DNA of 64,000 bases from Mycobacteroides saopaulense. GTDB lineage: Bacteria; Actinomycetota; Actinomycetes; Mycobacteriales; Mycobacteriaceae. A program made the position numbers and the translations under genes. The notes under the pieces were generated by a model. That model was not told the DNA's origin, did not search any database, and saw only the letters and a list, made by a program, of their open reading frames with translations. The stretch spans positions 2,666,001 to 2,730,000 of the forward strand of contig NZ_CP010271.1 of assembly GCF_001456355.1 (NCBI RefSeq), given 5' to 3'. How positions within the stretch are numbered: the first letter of the stretch is position 1; each line of letters starts with the position of its first letter. Shown one piece after another: positions 59,565 to 64,000 of the stretch.

Positions 59565-61601
59565 ATGACGACTGTTCCGCCTCCCGTCGACGAGGACACG
59601 GCGATGCGGATTTGGGAGCTTCCCGAGGAGAATCCCGAACCGCCCGCACGGTGGAGCAAGTACGTGCCCGGCGAGTCACAGCTGCGTGCAGCGGCCTTCG
59701 GCACGCTGGTCGGCCTCCTGGTCGCGGTGATTCTCGGCGCGGCCTATGGCGCACAGCCCGGCGGCTCGCTGTGGGCATTGGATCGCACAGTCTTCCCCAC
59801 CCACGCCCAAGACGTGGCGGTGCGTGCGGTGGTCTCTCAGCTCAAGAAGGCTCAGGACATCCTGGGCAACGGTAAGCAGCCCACACCCGATCAGCTCACC
59901 GAGGCCAGGACCTCACTCAACGAGGCCAAGCGAGGACTGGAATTCGTCTCAGCCTCCGACGAGCGCACCTCGCTGCAGAATCTTTATCTGCAACTTACCC
60001 AGCAGCTGCGTCAATACACTCCCGAGCAGGCCCAGCAGCTGCCCGCGCTGCCCGCTCCCGCGGGGGTGAACACCGACGCGAATCTGGCCGCCAACGTCGG
60101 ACCCGCCGCACCGGCATCGACGCCGCCGAGCTGGGGTTATGCCGCCGCGGCCAGTGCGCCGGTCCCCCAACCCCAGTCGTACTCGGTGCCCCCGCCGCCC
60201 GGCATTCCGGTCGACCCGGTCGCCGACTGGCCTGCTCCCGTCGCGCCACCGCTGACACCCAACCTGCTCGACCTGGGCGGGTATGACCCTTCGTGGTCGC
60301 TGCTCTATGGGTACAACGTCCTGGACTGGTTCAACTGGGGGCTCTCCGGTTTCAACCGGTACGGATACGACTTCATGGGCTTCGACCGCTGGGGCTACGA
60401 CCGCTGGGGCTACGACCGCTGGGGCTACGATCGCTGGGGCTACAACTGGGATGGCTACAACTGGTCCGGATACAACCGCGACGGCCGGGATCGCGATGGC
60501 CGCAACGAGTGGGGCCAGTTCCGCGACGAAGATCCCCGCGACCAGGGTTGGTACGACCGGTATCACCCGTACCGGCAGTACTACGAGTGGAAGTTCCAGA
60601 ACACCAACCCGGTGTTCAGCCGAAGCCTCTGGGACCAAACGCACGGAATCGATCCGGCCCAGTACCGCGACTGGAACCTGAATCGCAACTGGGACAACCC
60701 TTTAGAGCGCGACTGGTCACCCGTGGTCCGCGTTGCCGACCGCCCGGCCCTGGCCGAGCCCGTCGTGAACCTGGACGCATCTCTGGCTCAGTTCATCGCC
60801 GCCGACAAGTCGGCCCGCCCCGCGGACGACCTCATCAAGGACCTGTCGACCAAGTCCGTCCGAAACTTCAGCAAGGAACTCGCAACTCCGGACCCGGCAC
60901 CCGAAAAGCTTCCCGCGCCGGGATCTCCCGTCGACGTAAAGCCTTCCGCACCACCGGTGTTGACGGTGCCGGCCCCGACGGTGCCGCCCAAGCAAGTACC
61001 CGAGGATTTCACGCCTCCGTCGCTGCCCACCGTCCCGCCGCTGACGCCGTCTCCTTCCACAGAGCCGCGCGCGACGTCCAGCACCTCAAGTCCGGTTCCG
61101 TCCACAGAGCCGTCGCACGTGCCGGCGCCGACGTCCGGGCCTCCGACCAATGCCACCACGAGCGCTCCCGCACCCGAGCCCACCTCGGTCGCCCCGGCAC
61201 CCACGCCGAAGGACGAGACATCCGCGCCGGTGACGACACCGTCGGCACCGACTCACGAGACCCCGGTGACGCCTACTCCACGGCAGACGATCACCACGCC
61301 ACCGTCGGAGACCGTCGAGCCCTCCGCCGCGCCCGAACCGACCAAACAGCGGAGCACACCGACGTACGAGGCCCCGACCTCCGAAGCACCCGCGCCGCGC
61401 GCGACAGTGGAGCCGGCCCCCGCCGAGACGCCGGCGAAGCAGGCGCCCGTGGAGCGTGAGACAGCCCCGTCACGTGCCTCGGCGCCGGAGCCGACTCGTG
61501 AAGCGCCGGCGCGGGAAGCGCCTACCTACAGCACTCCCGTCCAGGCGCCGAGCATGGGCGGTGGCAACAGCGGCGGAAGCGGCGGTGGGGGCCGTCACTA
61601 G
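59565..61601 (+). CDS. Large membrane-anchored Pro/Thr-rich protein with GYDRW repeats
   Basis: A 678-residue protein. The first 40 residues are cytoplasmic (DTAMRIWELPEENPEPPARW), then one TM helix (AAFGTLVGLLVAVILGAAYGA). An extracytoplasmic helical domain follows (about 70-160; SLWALDRTVFP, AVVSQLKKAQDIL), similar in style to domains attached to actinobacterial anti-sigma factors. Next come a linker, an aromatic tandem repeat (WGYDRWGYDRWGYDRWGYN, about 270-310) and a Pro/Thr/Ser-rich C terminus of about 250 residues ending GGGGRH. AGAAGG before the ATG at 59565 sets the start. It is probably a cell-wall-spanning protein; whether it is an anti-sigma factor is uncertain. Confidence 0.65.
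   Translation: MTTVPPPVDEDTAMRIWELPEENPEPPARWSKYVPGESQLRAAAFGTLVGLLVAVILGAAYGAQPGGSLWALDRTVFPTHAQDVAVRAVVSQLKKAQDILGNGKQPTPDQLTEARTSLNEAKRGLEFVSASDERTSLQNLYLQLTQQLRQYTPEQAQQLPALPAPAGVNTDANLAANVGPAAPASTPPSWGYAAAASAPVPQPQSYSVPPPPGIPVDPVADWPAPVAPPLTPNLLDLGGYDPSWSLLYGYNVLDWFNWGLSGFNRYGYDFMGFDRWGYDRWGYDRWGYDRWGYNWDGYNWSGYNRDGRDRDGRNEWGQFRDEDPRDQGWYDRYHPYRQYYEWKFQNTNPVFSRSLWDQTHGIDPAQYRDWNLNRNWDNPLERDWSPVVRVADRPALAEPVVNLDASLAQFIAADKSARPADDLIKDLSTKSVRNFSKELATPDPAPEKLPAPGSPVDVKPSAPPVLTVPAPTVPPKQVPEDFTPPSLPTVPPLTPSPSTEPRATSSTSSPVPSTEPSHVPAPTSGPPTNATTSAPAPEPTSVAPAPTPKDETSAPVTTPSAPTHETPVTPTPRQTITTPPSETVEPSAAPEPTKQRSTPTYEAPTSEAPAPRATVEPAPAETPAKQAPVERETAPSRASAPEPTREAPAREAPTYSTPVQAPSMGGGNSGGSGGGGRH
60381..60470 (+). 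repeat. 15-bp tandem repeats encoding Tyr/Trp-rich pentapeptides
   Basis: Six in-frame 15-bp units; units 2 and 3 are identical (TACGACCGCTGGGGC) and units 1, 4-6 diverge progressively. They encode the GYDRW/GYNWD-type repeat of the membrane protein. Slippage could change copy number without frameshift. Confidence 0.9.
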
Positions 61602-61642
61602 CGAGGACCCCACCGCACGGTCGGTAAGGGTAGCCTTAGTTC

Positions 61643-62248
61643 ATGCCTACGACATGGATGGACACCGTGGTACACCAGGTGCGTCGGGTCGGCGACTTTC
61701 CGTTTCCGCACCAGGCGGCATTCGTTCTCGACAATCCGATTCATCGAAAGTTCGTCAATCCCGCCGGCGTTGCCGAGCGGCTGGCCCTGCGAGGCGACGA
61801 GCGCGTATTGGAAATCGGCCCCGGCCCGGGAATCTTCAGCGCACAGATCGCGCCGCGGATACCGTCCGGACACCTGGACCTGTTCGACGTGCAGCCGGAG
61901 ATGCTCGAGAAGGTAAAACGTAAGCTGGACCGGGCCGGGTATCGCAACGCCGGATTTCATTCGGGTGATGCCAGCAATGGACTCCCGTTCCCGGATAACA
62001 CCTTTGATGTCGCATTTCTCGCCAGCGTGATCGGCGAGGTGCCCGACAAGGCGGCGTGCATCAGGTCGCTGGGACAGGTGCTCAAACCCGGCGGGCGGCT
62101 GATCTTCCAGGAGATCTTCCTGGATCCGGATCGTCTGGGAGTCTCCGAACTGCGCGCCCTCGTCGAACCGGAGGGTTTCGTGTTCGCATCGGCGACCGGC
62201 AGCCGCTGGCGCGACATCGTGGAGTTCACCCGAGCCGACACGAACTAG
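61643..62248 (+). CDS. Class I SAM-dependent methyltransferase
   Basis: A 201-residue methyltransferase: motif I RVLEIGPGPGIFSAQIA, acidic post-motif HLDLFDVQPEML, then GDASNGLPFPDNTFDVAFLAS and LGQVLKPGGRLIFQE (motifs II-III). The sequence style is that of Methyltransf_11 enzymes acting on small molecules or lipids. Substrate unknown. The ATG at 61643 gives a normal N-terminal helix. Confidence 0.87.
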   Translation: MPTTWMDTVVHQVRRVGDFPFPHQAAFVLDNPIHRKFVNPAGVAERLALRGDERVLEIGPGPGIFSAQIAPRIPSGHLDLFDVQPEMLEKVKRKLDRAGYRNAGFHSGDASNGLPFPDNTFDVAFLASVIGEVPDKAACIRSLGQVLKPGGRLIFQEIFLDPDRLGVSELRALVEPEGFVFASATGSRWRDIVEFTRADTN

Positions 62249-62330
62249 GGTTGCCCCTCGGGTCAACCGAGGAACAACTTCACCTCCCTTCACGGTTGAG
62301 AGAATCATCCACAGAGGGAGGCATTCGGTC

Positions 62331-62888
62331 ATGCGCGAGTACACAACTGTCGCCAGCGCCATTGCCGGACAAGGGTCGTCGTACTCACCAGACCTGCTTG
62401 GCGCTGGGCTCGATGTGGTCTTCTGCGGAATCAATCCCGCCGCCACCGCCGCCGTGGACGGCCACAATTTTTCGAATCCCAGCAACCGCTTCTGGGAAGT
62501 GCTGTACAGGTCGGGCTTCACCACTGTGCGTTTGCGGCCCGAAGACGAACGCCAGCTGTTGACCTACGGCTGCGGGATCACCGCCGTCGTGATGCGCCCG
62601 ACAGCCCGCGCCACCGACATACCGACCACCGAGTTCCGGTTGTCTCGCGAAGGCTTCGAACGCAAGATCCGTCAGTTCGAACCCCGCGTGGTCGCGTTTC
62701 TGGGCAAGCGCGCGCTAGCCGCGATGCTCGATGACCCACACATCGCGTTTGGACGGCAGGCCGCCGGCTTCGCCGGGGCAACCAGTTGGGTGCTACCCAA
62801 CCCCAGTGGACTCAACCGGCGCTTCACGCTCGATGCGCTCGTGTCCTCGTATTCGCAGTTGCGCGAGAGCCTGGTCGACGGCCGTTGA
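62331..62888 (+). CDS. mug: G/U mismatch-specific DNA glycosylase Mug
   Basis: A 185-residue uracil-DNA glycosylase superfamily 2 protein. Active-site motif FCGINPAATAA (about residues 31-41) and the C-terminal intercalation motif LPNPSGLNRRF (about 154-164) are both present, with NRFWEVLYRSGF between them. It excises uracil or ethenocytosine opposite G. The ATG at 62331 is the only good start. Confidence 0.93.
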   Translation: MREYTTVASAIAGQGSSYSPDLLGAGLDVVFCGINPAATAAVDGHNFSNPSNRFWEVLYRSGFTTVRLRPEDERQLLTYGCGITAVVMRPTARATDIPTTEFRLSREGFERKIRQFEPRVVAFLGKRALAAMLDDPHIAFGRQAAGFAGATSWVLPNPSGLNRRFTLDALVSSYSQLRESLVDGR

Positions 62889-63036
62889 CGGCGGCCGTGA
62901 TCAGCGCAATTCTTGAATTTGCATCCCAAATAACGGGAGGTCGATTGTGAGGAATACCATATCGGGATATATCGTTAGTTTAGGTAATCTACTTTTCAGA
63001 CTTCCTGAGAACACCCCTGTTGATTCGAGGCTGCCC

Positions 63037-64000
63037 ATGACCGTGACCCATGACATCGACCCGCAGCAAGAGCAGCTGGCCCGTCGTATCGAGAACCTCC
63101 GCGACAGCGATCCCCAATTCCGCGCGACCCAACCCGATCCCGCGGTAGCCGAACAGGTCTTGCGCCCCGGCCTGCATCTTTCCGAAGCCATCGCGACGTT
63201 GATGACCGGATACGCCGAGCGCCCCGCGCTGGGAGAACGTGCGCGCGAGTTGGTCACCGACCACGACGGTCGCACCGTCCTGCGACTGCTCCCCCGTTTC
63301 GACACCGTCACATACGGCGAATTATGGTCCCGCACAACATCTGTTGCCGCATCCTGGCACCACGACCCGGCCCATCCCGTCAAGAGCGGCGACTTGGTCG
63401 CGACCCTGGGATTCACCAGCATCGACTACACCGTGCTGGATCTTGCGATCATGATCCTCGGGGGCGTCGCGGTGCCGTTGCAGACCAGTGCACCCGCCTC
63501 CCAGTGGACCACCATTCTCGCCGAGGCCGAACCCAACACCCTGGCGGTCAGCATCGAATTGATTGGCACCGCACTGGAATCCGTGCTTGCCACCCCAACG
63601 GTCAAGCAGGTCGTCGTATTCGACTACACCCCCGAGGTAGATGAGCAGCGCGAGGCGTTCGAGGCCGCCGGTGCACGGCTCGCGGGAACCGGAATCGCCA
63701 TCGAGACACTCGATTCCGTCGTCACCCGCGGCGCGGAGCTTCCCGCCGCACCGCTCTACGCACCGTCCGCGGGCGATGATCCGCTGGCGCTGCTCATTTA
63801 CACCTCGGGCAGCACCGGTGCGCCGAAGGGCGCGATGCACAGCGAAAACATCGTGCGCCGCTGGTGGATTCGCGAAGACGTCATGGCCGGAACCGAGAAC
63901 CTACCCATGATCGGCCTGAACTTCATGCCGATGAGCCACATCATGGGTCGCGGCACCCTCACCGCCACCCTGTCCACCGGTGGACTCGGGTACTTCGCCG
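63037..64000 (+). CDS. car: Carboxylic acid reductase, N-terminal part (cut by window edge)
   Basis: The first 321 residues of a CAR/FadD9-type enzyme, which adenylates a carboxylic acid, loads it on a phosphopantetheine arm and reduces it to the aldehyde with NADPH. Seen here are the family N terminus (QQEQLARRIENLRDSDPQF, LMTGYAERPALGERA), YGELWSRT and the ATP loop LLIYTSGSTGAPKGAM. The carrier and reductase domains lie beyond the window. GAGG lies 6 nt before the ATG at 63037. An in-frame GTG at 62947 has a stronger GGGAGG upstream and would add 30 residues that do not look like the family. Confidence 0.9.
   Translation, partial: MTVTHDIDPQQEQLARRIENLRDSDPQFRATQPDPAVAEQVLRPGLHLSEAIATLMTGYAERPALGERARELVTDHDGRTVLRLLPRFDTVTYGELWSRTTSVAASWHHDPAHPVKSGDLVATLGFTSIDYTVLDLAIMILGGVAVPLQTSAPASQWTTILAEAEPNTLAVSIELIGTALESVLATPTVKQVVVFDYTPEVDEQREAFEAAGARLAGTGIAIETLDSVVTRGAELPAAPLYAPSAGDDPLALLIYTSGSTGAPKGAMHSENIVRRWWIREDVMAGTENLPMIGLNFMPMSHIMGRGTLTATLSTGGLGYFA

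Noticed and set aside
62970..62995. IdeR-type iron box upstream of car
   Set aside because: TTAG and TTAGG elements are present, but only about 11 of 19 consensus positions match and the dyad is not symmetric.

Overview
The window is GC-rich actinobacterial DNA that looks like a rapidly growing mycobacterium of the Mycobacteroides abscessus/chelonae type. The evidence is an MspA-family porin, an EspR-like regulator, an AnsP-type permease, a carboxylic acid reductase, many GTG/TTG starts and dense operons with ATGA/GTGA overlaps. Species assignment is inference. Both ends cut genes: thrS (minus strand) on the left and car (plus strand) on the right.

Layout. 1-5640: thrS, two DJ-1-fold proteins, a thioesterase coupled to a membrane protein, a DUF1990-like protein, an odd Gly/Asn/Pro repeat peptide and a PPOX-fold protein. 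5730-12454: a minus-strand operon (class II aldolase, M19 dipeptidase, RidA, ketopantoate reductase-like protein, EhpF-like adenylating enzyme, LuxC/EhpG-like acyl reductase) facing a TetR regulator, with two related operator-like dyads between them. 12671-14155: an asparagine-type permease.

14368-28911: a genomic island of about 14.5 kb. It lies between a complete tRNA-Val(CAC) on the right and a 46-bp copy of the 3' part of that tRNA on the left; no integrase was found. It carries (a) an exported three-gene operon of MspA-like porin, unknown exported protein and exported HNH-nuclease-like protein; (b) an EspR-like regulator, an ImmA/IrrE-like metalloprotein and a MAB_1171c-type membrane protein in one plus-strand operon; (c) a candidate RiPP locus with two short precursor-like peptides sharing a C-terminal DDPxxGNHVHxH-type end, an HExxH-type peptide-hydroxylase-like enzyme and a divergent CPBP protease; (d) several small membrane or secreted proteins and decayed remnants. 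The promoters of (a) and (c) share a long conserved block, which suggests co-regulation.

28867-31787: four tRNAs (Val-CAC, Gly, Cys, Val-GAC), a nitrilase-family hydrolase and an FAD oxidoreductase. 31924-51780: a nearly complete purine-to-ureidoglycolate pathway: xanthine dehydrogenase subunits and XdhC, 8-oxoguanine deaminase, guanine deaminase, uricase, HIU hydrolase, OHCU decarboxylase, a urate-type permease fused to a degenerate OHCU decarboxylase domain, a GntR regulator, allantoin racemase, allantoinase PuuE, allantoin permease, a MobA-like nucleotidyltransferase, DctA, an aldolase-like DUF6986 protein and allantoicase. No classical ureidoglycolate lyase was recognised. A 26-nt motif is shared by the two permease promoters.

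51831-64000: ordinary chromosomal genes, including a hydrolase, an SDR, an exported SUKH-like protein, an M48 peptidase, a YqeY-like protein, a TetR/MFS efflux pair with tandem operators, a GNAT enzyme, a large Pro/Thr-rich membrane protein with GYDRW repeats, a methyltransferase, the Mug DNA glycosylase and the start of car.
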